64,000 bases of DNA from Anodontia alba. Lineage: Eukaryota; Mollusca; Bivalvia; Lucinida; Lucinidae. The stretch's first letter is position 1, and each line of letters begins with the position of its first letter. The DNA lies in NCBI GenBank assembly GCA_964016985.1, contig OZ024827.1:17055374-17119373 (forward strand). Reading direction: 5' to 3'. The position numbers and the translations under genes are program-made. Positions 1-10,020 of the stretch are shown here, piece after piece. The notes beneath the pieces are model-generated. The model saw only the letters and a program-made list of their open reading frames with translations. It ran no database searches and was not told where the DNA came from.

Positions 1-34
1 ATTTTTGTTTTATTTTTAATTGAAATTCCTGAAA

Positions 35-101
35 GCAAACAGTGAAGACCCTGATCAGAAGCCGCATGATGCGGCGTCTGATCTTGGTCTGCACTGTTTG
101 C
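35..101. repeat. CAGTGTAGATC-type hairpin element
   Basis: A 67-bp imperfect palindrome with GCAAACAGTG at one end and CACTGTTTGC at the other. The inner stem is CTGATCAGA..GCCGC with GCGGCGTCTGATC. It is followed by a conserved trailer (TGTCCCACAAAAGGGA) that also follows other copies. This is one of at least ten copies in the window. Confidence 0.8.
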
Positions 102-266
102 ATATGTCCCACAAAAGGGATGCCAGGCTTATTCGGGTTAACTATAATATTTTTTGTTTATTATCTTAATGCATTCTTGCTGACAAATACAGTTTGATAA
201 ATTATATTACGTTGCAGATAATGAAGTTTGCTGTCTATATAAACTTGGAGCGAAAATTCAGGTTTT

Positions 267-572
267 TGTTTGTGTGTGTGGAGGTTTTACGTTCCAGTCA
301 ACCCAGTGGGATCATGTCGAGAGCGGTCAGTTTACCTAACCACATGTTTACTAGGCAGACATAGTCCTCTAAGCGGTTAACCGGTATTGTGCACATTCTT
401 TCGCCAGAAACTGAAAACTGCCCTTCTTGAATCAGCGGAAGGGAGAGAATGACCGTAGTAATTATTTCATGATCTCCACGAAAGAATGTTACCGACCTTG
501 GCGGGGGTCGAACCCGCGACCTTCTGGTTTCCAGTCGGACGCGCATCCAACTGAGCCACCGAGGCGGCGAAA
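267..572 (-). mobile_element. tRNA-headed SINE (copy A)
   Basis: On the minus strand a tRNA-like head (about 568-494) carries an A-box-like GTGGCTCAGTTGGATG and a B-box GGGTTCGACCC. A body of about 200 bp follows, then a tail containing CGTAAAACCTCC. The anticodon stem has mismatches, so it is a tRNA-derived promoter head and not a working tRNA. Copies occur at 39832-40088 and 55054-55342. The body resembles mollusc V-SINE-type elements, but the family was not determined. Confidence 0.75.
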
Positions 573-746
573 TTCAGGCTTACACAGACTTTCTTAATAA
601 ATGCCAGCTTTTTTTTCTCGTCCCAATAAAAATCTGTGCCTGCTCGGTGCGAAGCAATTTTGATGTTTTGTCCATTTTGTCCATTTTGTCTTTGTTGGGG
701 TTTGTCTGCTATTCCGATCATCTGGTTGAGGACGTTTAGGAATGCG

Positions 747-1021
747 CATTACGAAAACATGCCTATTCAAATATATTGAAAATTTCACCACCAAAAACTG
801 AAAGTTTTCAGATAAAAACTCTATTTTTCATATTTCTGTTCAAAATATAGATTGTGGTACTCGTTAGAACCGCCTCGACGAGGCGGTTCTAACGAGTACC
901 CACAATCTATGTCTTTTTAGTAGAAATAAGAAAAATAATGTATACCCCTATAAACCCCAGTTTTACTATATAAAAGTGGGCTTTAAGGGGGTCATAATTA
1001 TATAGGTATGTTTTAGTGATG
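747..1021 (+). mobile_element. Palindromic MITE family A, copy 1
   Basis: The termini are CATTACGAAAACATGCCTAT and the reverse complement of CATCACTAAAACATACCTAT. A central hairpin of about 30-bp arms is built on ACTCGTTAGAACCGCCTCG / CGAGGCGGTTCTAACGAG. A second small palindrome (AAACCCCAGTTTTACTATAT / AAAGTGGG) lies near the right end. No coding capacity. It is paralogous to the inverted copy at 54605-54881. Confidence 0.9.
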
Positions 1022-1399
1022 GGAACTGGTTGCTTTGCTTTCCATTGGTTTGTAACTGTATGCTGTGCATTGTAGCTTGTTTACTCTTCCTCTTGGTGTC
1101 ATTGGTAGCCTATTTTTGGTTCGATTGTTTACAGTCGAACCATTGTATACAAACGCCAAAATTTCCTTGAGGTGATTCACACCGGGTAATCTCGTAAGGT
1201 GTAGCCAGTGGTTATGCACTCAAAATCTTTACGCGAACTTCCGGCCATGACTTCCGAGACATCCAACTGTCAACAAACGGGTTAGTTCTCCTGATTTATT
1301 GTTTTTCAGTCAGTTTCATAGAGATATTTTGAAAAATCGGACAATGCTATTCCCAACAACTTTTATGTCTGCATCGGAAAAGATAGGTGTTAGCTTGAA

Positions 1400-1472
1400 A
1401 AAACAAAAAAAAAAAAAAAAAAAACAAAAAAAAAAAAACAAAAAAAAAAAAAAAAAAACAACAAAAAAACAC
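1400..1472. repeat. Poly-A / A-rich low-complexity tract
   Basis: A run of A interrupted by single C bases. It creates a spurious lysine-rich reading frame. It is missing from the paralogous segment at 54230, so it expanded after the duplication. Confidence 0.9.
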
Positions 1473-1571
1473 AAGCGATTAATTTTTAATTTAATTTCGC
1501 CCGGAGAAGGGTTGTCCGATATTCCAGTTTTGACCGTATTAACCCCAGTATTGGGACAGACATGCACTTGA

Positions 1572-1629
1572 TAACAGACGAGGTCAGACACCACAGAACG
1601 CGGCTTCTGCTTAGGGTCTTCACTGTTTA
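1572..1629. repeat. CAGTGTAGATC-type hairpin, degenerate
   Basis: Starts GATAACAGACGAGGTCAGAC and ends AGGGTCTTCACTGTTTATC. The arms are less complementary than in other copies. The inverted counterpart is at about 54088-54150. Confidence 0.55.
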
Positions 1630-1729
1630 TCATCCATCCAGTAAATTTTGGGTGCAACAACATGTGATAAAATGGACTATTTTGTACTATAAATCCATTG
1701 AAGACTAGAGACCCCTCAACGGGTAACTG

Positions 1730-1796
1730 GCAAACAGTGCAGACCCAGATCATACGCTGCAGAACGCGGCTTCTGATCAGGGTCTCCACTGTTCGC
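1730..1796. repeat. CAGTGTAGATC-type hairpin element
   Basis: GCAAACAGTGCAGACCCAG pairs with the AGGGTCTCCACTGTTCGC end. Its flank (TTTTTCTTTAGGAATATCTA) is the same as that of the copy at 63437-63503, so these two are paralogous loci. Confidence 0.75.
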
Positions 1797-1887
1797 AAAT
1801 AGTTCAACCATTTTTCTTTAGGAATATCTATATCATGTAGCCTGACTTACCTAAATTCGAAAATGGACTCTTCCAATAAATAGTGTA

Positions 1888-3161
1888 CGAGGGTGAGTCA
1901 ATAAGTAACCAGCCTAACTTATTTCCGGTTGGGATCCACCTCTTCTTTTTTGATGTAATTGCCCTCTAGTGTGATGCACTTAGACCAACGGTGTTCAAGT
2001 GCCATCATCCCAGAACTGAAAAAGTCAGGGTCCTTTCCATTGACTCACTCCTCAACTGCCGTCACGACTTCTTCATCAGACCGGAAATGAAATCCACGGA
2101 TATCCTTTTTCAAGTTTGGGAATAGGAAGAAGTCGCTAGGAGCTAGGTCAGGCGAATAGGCAGGATGTGGTAATTCATACCCGTTTCGCTCTACAGCATC
2201 CATTGCAGCTTTGCAAGTGTGGACTCTCGTGTTGTCCAGTTACAGCAAAACACCTTTAGAGAGTTTACCTCGGCGTTTTTCACGGATGGCGGTTCTCAGC
2301 TGGTCTAACAAGTTTGCATAGTACACTCCAGTTATTGTACTTCTCTTGGGTAAAAAGTCCAACATCATAACGCCTTTTGCGTCCCAAAATACTATGGCCA
2401 TCACCTTGCCAGCAGATGGTTGCGTCTTGAACTTCTTTGGCCTCGGGGACCCAGGCCCTACCCACTGACGACTGCTTTATTCTCTGGCTCATACTAATGA
2501 ACCCAAGTCTCACCTACAGTCACCAGACGCAAAAGAAAATCATCTTTTAACCTAAAACGCTTCAACAAGGCGCTGCATACTGATGCTCCGGTTGCCGTTT
2601 GCTTATCGCTATGGGATTAGGGGACCCAACGGGCTGTTAGCTTGCACATACCTAAACGATCATGTAAGATTGTTGAAACGCTACTATGTGAAATGCCTAA
2701 TGCCTGCGCTATTTCTTCCGCCTGAATTCGCCTATCAGAGTATACCAGATCCCCAACTTTCTTACTCATTTCTTCGTTGGTGGCATCCAGTAGGCGTCCA
2801 GACCTGGCTTCATCTTCTAAAGACGTTCTACCGCGTTTGAATTCCCCTACCCAGAATTTAACTTGTGCATACGATGGTGCAGACGACCCATAAACATTGG
2901 TCAACTCGCAATGTATTTCTTGACCTGTTTTCCCTTTTAAGTACAAGGACCGAATTTCAGCACGGTACTCAACTTTAGATGAAAAGCTTACTTTTGCATC
3001 GCTAGCCATGTTTGACATTCAATATCTTATGAGTGAATGATATGATCTTGGTGCAATTTTGCCCTCGGGCCTAAAACATGTATTGAAACAAGGCATGAAA
3101 ATCTTGGGTGTCTCGGTCAATCGGAAATGGGATAGGCTGGTTACTTATTAACTTGCCCTCG
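1888..3161 (-). mobile_element. mariner-type DNA transposon (copy 1 of family M1)
   Basis: 1274 bp bounded by inverted ends CGAGGGTGAGTCAATAAGTA / TACTTATTAACTTGCCCTCG, with TA dinucleotides at 1886-1887 and 3162-3163 as the target duplication. It carries a decayed transposase on the minus strand. A second copy with the same ends is at 20881-22167. The paralogous sequence at 63540-63600 lacks the insertion. Confidence 0.93.
1919..3018 (-). pseudogene. mariner transposase, broken
   Basis: The N-terminal 133 codons (3018-2617) are open and contain the two helix-turn-helix DNA-binding units; the second is visible as AQALGISHSSVSTILHDRLG. A stop follows at about 2617. Fragments of the catalytic half follow in shifted frames (2513-2280), with the third-aspartate region near 2100-2160. 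Established for mariner: the D,D34D catalytic triad cuts and joins the element at TA. This copy cannot make a full protein. The M1 copy at 20.9 kb is broken in the opposite half. Confidence 0.88.
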
Positions 3162-3220
3162 TAGAAGAGTTTATTCAGTCTTTAATGGATTCGGGAATTG
3201 ATACACTTTCAGAGGAGATA

Positions 3221-4498
3221 CGAGGGTCCTGCAAAAAGTTTTGTCACTTGGTTCGGATTACATCAGTGCTACGTTTTATCAAATATATTTTTATCAAAAC
3301 CCTTCAAAGTATTCCCCCTTTACTGAAACACATGTTTTGTAACCTTTTTACCCAGTCGCGAAAAGCAGATAAATAGTCTTCTCTTGGTATCTGTTAGAGA
3401 CACTGATAAATAGCGCAGCCAAGAGAACTTCTAGACGTATACTTATTTTCAGAAAGCATTTTCTTAAGCCTTGGAAATAAAAAGAAGTCACAGGGACTCA
3501 GGTCAGGTGAATAAGGTGGATGGTTTAAAACTTTCTCCTTTTCAGAAGCCAAAAAAAGACTTAACAACCTCACACTTATGAGAGGAGGCGTTGTCATGTA
3601 AAAGATGGACTCCTGACCATCCTTTGCTTGGTCGTTTCTTATTGTAAAACTCTTTCAATTTCTTCAGTACAGAATTCTTGTAGAATCGGCCAGTGACTGT
3701 ATGACCAGAAGGACAAGGCACTTGAACGACTGGCCCACTTGAATTAAAGAAAATTGCGTACATCTTTTTCGAACTTATTGTTCTCTTGGTACTACATGGG
3801 CGTTTTTAATCTTTTCGGTTTGCTTCCATTGCTTATTATCAGCCCTTCTTTGTGACTCAAACATGTGCTATGTTTTCAAAAGTTCCCGGGCACATTTAAG
3901 GCGTTGTGTCTTTTGCTCCTCAGTGAGCAAATGAGGTACCCACCTAGCGCAAACCTTTCTCAGGTCCAAACGCTTTTTCAGAATTGTTTGCACACTGCCT
4001 TCTGATATGCCAGTACAACTAGCTATATCTTTGACAGACAATCGCGCATCCTGTTCGACCACAATCTTTACAGCAGCGATGTTAGCGTTGGTAACAGAGG
4101 TTTTAGGCCTTCCAGGACGGGTATCAACAGAAAATTTCCCAGCTTTAAAAGCTTTAACCCACCTAAACCTGTGCGCATTGAAATGGTCTTAGGTCCATAT
4201 ATACCACACCATTAAATATCTGCTTTGAATCTATATTAAGCCTAATGCGGCATTTAATATAGCTACGAATTTCAGTCTTCTGGTCCATGTTCCAATGTAA
4301 CAAGTAAATTGGTCAGTGTATATGACTGCATCTATCTCAGTTTGAAATAACTCGGCCAGTTGGAAAGCAATTTGGACGAAATAAACGGGTATCGTTAGCT
4401 ATTCAACACACCATTCAACTGCAGTGAAGCATTTTAAAACATACCTGGGATAAAACTAAGTAAGCCGATTAGTGACAGAACTTTTTGCACGACCCTTG
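3221..4498 (-). mobile_element. mariner-type DNA transposon, second family (M2)
   Basis: 1278 bp with inverted ends CGAGGGTCCTGCAAAAAGTT / AACTTTTTGCACGACCCTTG (mismatched) and TA at 3219-3220 and 4499-4500. The ends and transposase differ from family M1. It lies only 57 bp from the M1 copy. Confidence 0.9.
3394..4290 (-). pseudogene. mariner M2 transposase, broken
   Basis: Minus-strand fragments, in order: a helix-turn-helix segment with GISEGSVQTILKKRL (about 4062-3868), then a segment with LLHDNASSHKCEVV holding the second catalytic aspartate (3763-3542), then HPPYSPDLSPCDFFLFPRLK with the third aspartate (3597-3394). The usual PSD is PCD here, but the aspartate is kept. Stops and frameshifts separate the parts. 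The first-aspartate region lies near 3770-3870 and is not open. Confidence 0.85.
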
Positions 4499-4844
4499 TA
4501 TTTCCGTCAAAATTGTTTGGTATCCCTTCTAAAAGAATGGGTGTAGACCTTGCTCGCGTTGGGAGCAAATTATTTCCTTTTAGAGTACGGTGTGCAAGAA
4601 AGCAAACAGGAAGTCATAAAAGTCATATCTCTTGTCAACTAGAAAAGTGTCCGTGTGACACGGATACCCCCGCCAGATGCCCTTTATATCAAATAATGCT
4701 TAAATTACATGTCTAGAGTGGCGGTCTAGGGAGATAATGCAAACAACATAATAGAGATCTTCTAGTTAAGACAATAGAATCCATCACTGATATTCAATAG
4801 GGACGGGAAAATCCCAACTTTAGGATTCAACGTTCCACTGTGAA
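4499..4844. other. No recognisable feature
   Basis: Mixed-composition DNA between the mariner and the tandem array. A 67-codon open frame at 4513-4716 has no recognised motif and I treat it as chance. Confidence 0.5.
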
Positions 4845-6335
4845 ATGAGGCTGTGAAGTTTCATGAACATATTCCATACGGTTAAGGAGCTATGAGCCGG
4901 ACACGAAAAAAAGCATTGACACTACATGGATTTTAGGCAAGAGAGTTAATTAAAAAACCGAATTAGCCAAAGTGATCTTCCTTGTTCCCGACACGTCTCG
5001 ACATAATTTAGCCATCTGTGAAATTTCATAAATACATGAGTTACAAGCCAGATACAATATGGATTTTAGACAAGGGAGTTAATTCAAAAACCGAACTAGT
5101 CAACGTTGCCTTCCTTGTTCGCGACACATCGTATCAAAATGATTTAGCCATCTGTGAAGTTTCATGAATATATTCCATATGGTCTAGGAGTTATGAGTCG
5201 GACACGAAGAAAACATGTACACTCCATGGGGTTTTGGCAAGGGAGTTAATTCATGAACCAAATTAGCTAGAGGTATCTTCCTTGTTTGCGACACCTTGTC
5301 TTGATGTGATTAAGCCATTTATGAAGTTTCATGCATATGGTTTAGGAGAAATGAGCCGGACATGAGGAAAACATGTACACTACACGGGGTTTTGGCAAGG
5401 GCGTTTATTCACTGCCCAAATTAGCCTCGCGACACATCGTCTCGATATGATTAAGCAATCTGTGAAGTTTCATGAATATATTCAGCACGGTTTAGTTTTA
5501 AGTCAGACATGATTTTCAGCTTGAAACTACATGGGTTTTGGGCAAGAAGGGATAATTCCAAAGCCAAAGTACATGTGTAGCCAGTGTTCTCTTAATTATT
5601 GGCAACACATCGTCTGTATAGGAATCAGTCATCTATGAAATTTCAGGAATATATTCCATATGGTTTATGAGTTATGAGCCGGTCACGAAGCAAGCTTTTA
5701 CACTACATTTTTATTATTTTTTTTATTTTTATTTTTTTTTTGCAAGGGAGGGAGTTAATTCAAAAACCGAATTAGCCAGAGTTCTCTTTATTGTTCGCTA
5801 CATGTATCGTTATGATTTAGCCATCTGTGGAAGTTTCATAAATACATATTCCATAGGGAGTAGGAGTTATGAGCCAGACACAACACGGAGTTTAGGCAAG
5901 GGGAGTTAATTCCAAAACCGAATTAGCCAAAGTTGTCTGTCTTGTTCGCGATACATCGTCTCGATATGATTTAATCATCTAGAAAGTTTTATGAATGTAT
6001 TCTATATGGTTTAGGAGTTATCAGCCAGACACGAAGAAAGAATTTACACTACATGGGTTTTTGGCAAGGGAATTAATTCAAAAACCAAATTTGCCAGAAT
6101 TGTCTTCTTTGTTCGCAACTAATCGTCTCCATATGATTAAGCCGTCTGTGAAGTTTCATGAGTATTTTCATAACGGTTTAGGAGTTATAAGCCGGATAAA
6201 GGGGAACAATTCCAAAACCAAAGTAGCCAGAGTTCACGGACGGACGCACAGGGGTAAACTGTTAAAGGGTGTTAATTAAAAAAACATATATGCCAGAGTT
6301 GTCTTCTTTGTTCGAGACACATTGAGAAACGGAAA
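4845..6335. repeat. Degenerate tandem array, unit about 140-190 bp
   Basis: About nine units, each with GTGAAGTTTCATGAATATAT, then a GGAGTTATGAGCCGGACACGA-like block, ACTACATGG, GGCAAGGGAGTTAATTC and GTTCGCGACACATCGTCTC. Unit starts are near 4850, 5017, 5155, 5314, 5462, 5634, 5830, 5973 and 6146. Small open frames inside are by-products of repetition. The array ends in a GGACGGACG-like tract near 6240. Confidence 0.85.
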
Positions 6336-6346
6336 GACATACCAAA

Positions 6347-6715
6347 AATTGCCTCGTAGAATAAACCACAAAGCAACAAAGAGTAAGACTAACACCGGGA
6401 CCACCGCCTTAGAACGATCGGTAGAGCAAACCACCCGGTGTTAGTCTTACTCTTTGTTACTTTGTGGTTTATTCTAAACCACAAAGCAACAAAGAGTAAG
6501 ACTAACACCGGGACCACCGCCTTAGAACGATCGGTAGAGCAAACCACCCCATGTTAGTCTTACTCTTTGTTACTTTGTGGTTTATTCTAAACCACAAAGC
6601 AACAAAGAGTAAGACTAACACCGGGACCACCGCCTTAGAACGATCGGTAGAGCAAACCACCCGGTGTTAAAGACTTACTCTTTGTTGCTTTGTGGTTTAT
6701 TCTACGAGGCGATTT
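6347..6715. repeat. 113-bp hairpin unit repeated three times
   Basis: AAACCACAAAGCAACAAAGA begins at 6363, 6476 and 6589, exactly 113 bp apart. Within each unit the first about 38 bp is repeated as its reverse complement at the unit end (TCTTTGTTACTTTGTGGTTT), separated by a loop of about 37 bp. The sequence comes from the 3' untranslated region of the Penelope-like element found at 10.2-14.7 kb. Confidence 0.9.
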
Positions 6716-6936
6716 GTTGTATGTCTTTTTTTGTGTCATTTTGTTCTTGTGTTTTTCAGTCCTTTTAGTATTGCGATTACCTCGCTTGGGGAAGAGAGAG
6801 CTAATCTTAGTGCTTTTCGTACGTTTGTTCGGTTTGTGCTTGTTTAGATTTGTCGGTTTCCTCTTCCTCTTGGGTCTGGGAAGGGCTGCGGTTTGTGATT
6901 GTGGCACTCCCTGGACTTTTCTCTTAATTACCTTTT
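6655..6936 (+). mobile_element. Penelope-like element 3' UTR fragment
   Basis: Sense-strand match to the PLE 3' untranslated region, ending in the shared 3' terminus GGACTTTTCTCTTA. A truncated insertion with no retained coding. The antisense strand shows a lysine-rich open frame (KRKRKPTN..) repeated in every copy of this region. Confidence 0.8.
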
Positions 6937-6985
6937 TTGGCAGTAAGGGCTTTATTACGGTAGTTAAAGTCATTAAGATAAATAC
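6937..6985 (-). mobile_element. Short fragment of PLE reverse-transcriptase C-terminus
   Basis: GGCAGTAAGGGCTTTATTAC at 6941 matches GGCAGTAACGGCTTTACTAC at 11510 inside the PLE coding region, on the opposite strand to the adjacent 3' UTR piece. The junction records two PLE pieces joined head to tail in opposite orientations. Confidence 0.7.
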
Positions 6986-7159
6986 ACGGACGGACAGGGG
7001 TAAAACTAAACAGCCTTCCAACATTTTCCGATGGCGGGGGGAGGGGGTGGGGGTCGAAAGGGGTGGGGGCATAAAATGGCAGTAAAAAATCTCACAAGTG
7101 TATCCAGTTCCTTTGAGACAGGTACATGTATAATAAGAAGCTCAGGTGTTTTAATATTA

Positions 7160-8362
7160 AGGGAGAATACCGTGGAAGCTAAAAGTGTTGATCAACAGTC
7201 TCAACTGTTTGGTACTCAAACAGTATAGATCCACAGTATCAACTATTTGCTACTCAAACAGTGTAGATCCACAGTCTCAACTGTTTGCTACTCAAACAAT
7301 GTAGATACACAGTCTCAACTATTTGCTACTCAAACAGTATAGATCCACAGTGTCAACTATTTGCTACTCAAACAGTGTACATCCACGGTCTCAACTATTT
7401 GCTACTCAGACAGTATAGATCCACAGTCCCAACTATTTGCTACTCAAACAGTGTAGATCCAGTCTCAACTGTTTGCTACTCAAACAATGTAGATACACAG
7501 TCACAACTATTTGCTACTCAAACAGTATAGATCCACAGTGTCAACTATTTGCTACTCAAACAGTGTAGATCCACAGTCTCAACTGTTTGCTACTCAAACA
7601 TTGTATATCCACAGTCTCAACTGTTTTCCTTTCAAACAGTGTATATCCGCAGTCTTAACTGTTTACTACTCAAACAGTGTAGAGCCTTATTATCTACATG
7701 CTATTCAAACAGTGTATATCCACAGTCTCAACTGTTTGCTACTCAGCCAGTGTACATTGCATATCCACAGTCTCAACTGTTTGCTGTTCAAACATTTTTT
7801 ATCCATAGTCTCAACTGTTTGCTACTCAAACAGAGTAGATACACAGTCTCAACTATTTGCTTCTCAAACAGTGTAGATCCACAGTCTCAAGTGTTTGCTA
7901 CTCAAACAGTGTAGATCCATAGTCTCAACTGTTTGATATTCAAACAGTTTATAGCCAGAGTCTTAACTGTTTGCTACTAAAACAGTGTAGCTGTTTGCTA
8001 CTCAAACAGTGTAGCTCCACAGTCCCAACTCTTTACTACTCAAATAGTGTAGGTCCACAGTCTAGACTGTTTGCTACTCAAACAGTGTAGATCCACAGTC
8101 TCATCTGTTTGCTACTCAAATAATGTAGGTCCACAATCTCAACTGTATGCTACTCAAACAGTGTAAGTCCACAGTCTCAACATGTTCCTACTCAAACAGT
8201 GTAGGTCTGCAGTCTCAACTGTTTGCTACTCAAGCAGTGTAGGTCCACAGTCTCAACTGTTTACTACTCAAACAGTGTAGATCCCCAGTCTCAACTGTTT
8301 ACAACTCCAATAGTGTAGATCTACAGTCTCTACTGTTTGCTACTCAAGCAGTGTAGGTCCCG
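7160..8362. repeat. 38-bp minisatellite, about 31 units
   Basis: The unit is built from GTGTAGATCCACAGTCTCAA followed by CTGTTTGCTACTCAAACA. Early units are regular. After 7920 some units are shortened or rearranged. Because the unit is stop-poor and 38 is not a multiple of 3, it yields several overlapping cysteine/serine/asparagine-rich open frames that are not genes. The unit contains CAAACAGTGTAGATCC, identical to the arm of the dispersed hairpin family. Confidence 0.95.
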
Positions 8363-8364
8363 TA

Positions 8365-9163
8365 AATGCCAAGTTCCCAGAAATGCCAAGTTCTTCATAT
8401 TAAATTAAAACGAAAGCCATTCAACTCCTCGTACACTATTTGCTAGAAGAAGCCAATACTGCCAAATACCTTGGAGTGACTGCAGAACAACCTGAACTGA
8501 AACCAGCCCTTCAACGCTGCAGCTAGAAAGGCGAACAATACCAGAGCATTCATGCAGAGAAACTTTCAGCAGTGTCCCAAGAGAACAAAGGAACTTTGCT
8601 ACACTGGTACGACCGGTCTTGAAATATGCAAGTGTAATCTGGGACCTTTTCACAGAAAACAACGTTTGGGAACTGGAGATTGTGCAACGTAGAGCTCGCA
8701 TGGTCGTCTCAAACTATAGACTCACCAGCAGCGTCAAGCCTATCTTACAACAGCTCCAGTGGTCCACCTTTCAAGAAAGCAAAGACCGGTTACAGGTCTT
8801 CATGATGTACCGCATCGTCTATAACTTTGTAGACATCCAAGCGAACCACCTGACACCTACCATATCAGTGAAATGCCATAAAACGGGTTTCTGGTTCTCT
8901 ATGCTAGAGATCCTTCTTCCCAGACACCATTAGAATATGAAACAGCCTTACCCAGCCAGTAATCAGTTGGCAAACCCTCAATAACTTCATGAGGGAAGTG
9001 CAGGCCATCCCACTCCGCTAGACTCGTACTAGATAATTTGTATCAGCCCAGCTAGCATTCTACATAAATCTATAGCGGGCCGTTATCGGCCCGTCAGCTA
9101 CCTTGACGGGCCGATAACGGCCCAATATAGATTTATGTAAAATGCTTACTGGGAGCAGCGTAT
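8365..9163 (+). mobile_element. LINE 3'-end fragment (paralogue of 58313-59510)
   Basis: Carries the C-terminal part of the reverse-transcriptase ORF, recognisable as LEYASVIWD-type sequence (here LKYASVIWDLFTENN at 8613-8660) and QRRARMVVSNYR. Frameshifts are frequent. It lacks the insertion that splits the paralogue at 58553-59028, so it shows the pre-insertion state. The flanking DNA is also shared, so it was copied as part of a segmental duplication. Confidence 0.85.
9047..9153. mobile_element. CCCAG-type palindromic MITE
   Basis: A 107-bp near-perfect palindrome, from CCCAGCTAGCATTCTACATA to ATGTAAAATGCTTACTGGG, with central arms GGGCCGTTATCGGCCCGTCA and its complement. The paralogue near 59500 reads TATCAGCAGCG with no insert. 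The filled site reads TATCAG + element + AGCAGCG, giving a 2-bp AG duplication. Confidence 0.88.
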
Positions 9164-9264
9164 ATAGCCATTTTAGCCATCACTTTCTTGTTGAATGTTC
9201 CAGCACTACCTATATGCCAGTACGACGTACAACACTCTTCTTGACTTTATTGGAGGAAAAAATA

Positions 9265-9581
9265 CAGTCCACTCTCGTTATCTCGACGTCGCTAATCTCG
9301 AATAACCGTTTATCTCGAAGTGAAAATCTGGTCCCTGTTTTAACATGGAAATCCAACTATAGGTAATAAAATATTGAAAACAAAAAAATAGGAGCAATTT
9401 CTCCCCTTTTCCACAATATTTTCAATATATATCTCTATCTTCAGGAGTCAAATTACGAGACCCTCGTACATATTAATTTGTGAAATAGTGTTAGATGTCT
9501 TTTTTTCCACAATTCTGCAAATCTGATATGTCGAGGTATTTCAGAGAGTCCCTTTGACTTCGACATAACGAGAGTCGACTG
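9265..9581. mobile_element. pogo/Tigger-like MITE
   Basis: Ends CAGTCCACTCTCGTTATCTC and the complement of CAGTCGACTCTCGTTATGTC, flanked by TA on both sides. 317 bp, non-coding. The CAGT..CTCGTTATCTCGA terminus is typical of pogo/Tigger-derived elements. It occupies the same place as 59659-59990 in the paralogous block, so it predates the duplication. Confidence 0.85.
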
Positions 9582-9827
9582 TAATACATTAAAATATTAA
9601 ATAAAATATTCTTTCTTAATTAAACCAGTACAAGTTTCAAGCAATATCAATAAAAGTCTAGAGAAGAAGTCATATGCACAATTAAAACATAATTTATACA
9701 TATATATTTGTATACATATGTTTTTCATTTACGTTTTTTCGTATTTAATTAGGGCTTCACTAAGTAATGCATTCTCATTATTCATTGGATTTTATTTTAA
9801 TTTGCGTTTAAATGAATGGTTTCTGAA

Positions 9828-10020
9828 GGGCACTTATTTCAGATACATTTTGATTTTGTTCTAATTTGCATCAAAATGAATGGTTAGTTCAGGATACTCC
9901 TTTCAGATACAATTTGATTTTTTCCTAATTTGCACCAAAATGAAATGTTTGGAAAGAACAGTCATTTCAGATACAGTTTGATTTGTTCTGGTTTGCAGCA
10001 AAATGAATGATTTGTTAAAG
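9828..10020. repeat. 63-bp tandem repeats (upstream array)
   Basis: Units containing TTTCAGATACAATTTGATTT and TGCATCAAAATGAATGGTT. The same unit recurs at 15100-15273, 60240-60482 and 60755-60906, always upstream of a big-defensin exon. Confidence 0.8.

Larger units (their letters stand above)
1..1713 (+). repeat. Segmental duplication unit, left copy
   Basis: Positions 1-306 match 53730-54006 in direct orientation. Positions 306-1713 match 54005-55345 as the reverse complement. The unit carries a hairpin repeat, a SINE, a palindromic MITE and unique spacer in the same relative order, so this is a duplicated locus and not independent insertions. No host gene is visible in it. Positions 573-746 and 1022-1400 are spacer with no recognisable gene. 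Confidence 0.85.

Noticed and set aside
494..568. Possible functional tRNA gene on the minus strand
   Set aside because: It is fused to a SINE body, present in several copies, and its anticodon stem is mismatched.
7285..7914. Three overlapping open frames of 80-121 codons with YSNSV/LLKQ repeats
   Set aside because: They are translations of the stop-poor minisatellite in different frames, not a repeat protein.
7160..8362. Regularly spaced 38-bp repeats, CRISPR-like at first sight
   Set aside because: Units are directly adjacent with no unique spacers, and the window is eukaryotic. It is a minisatellite.
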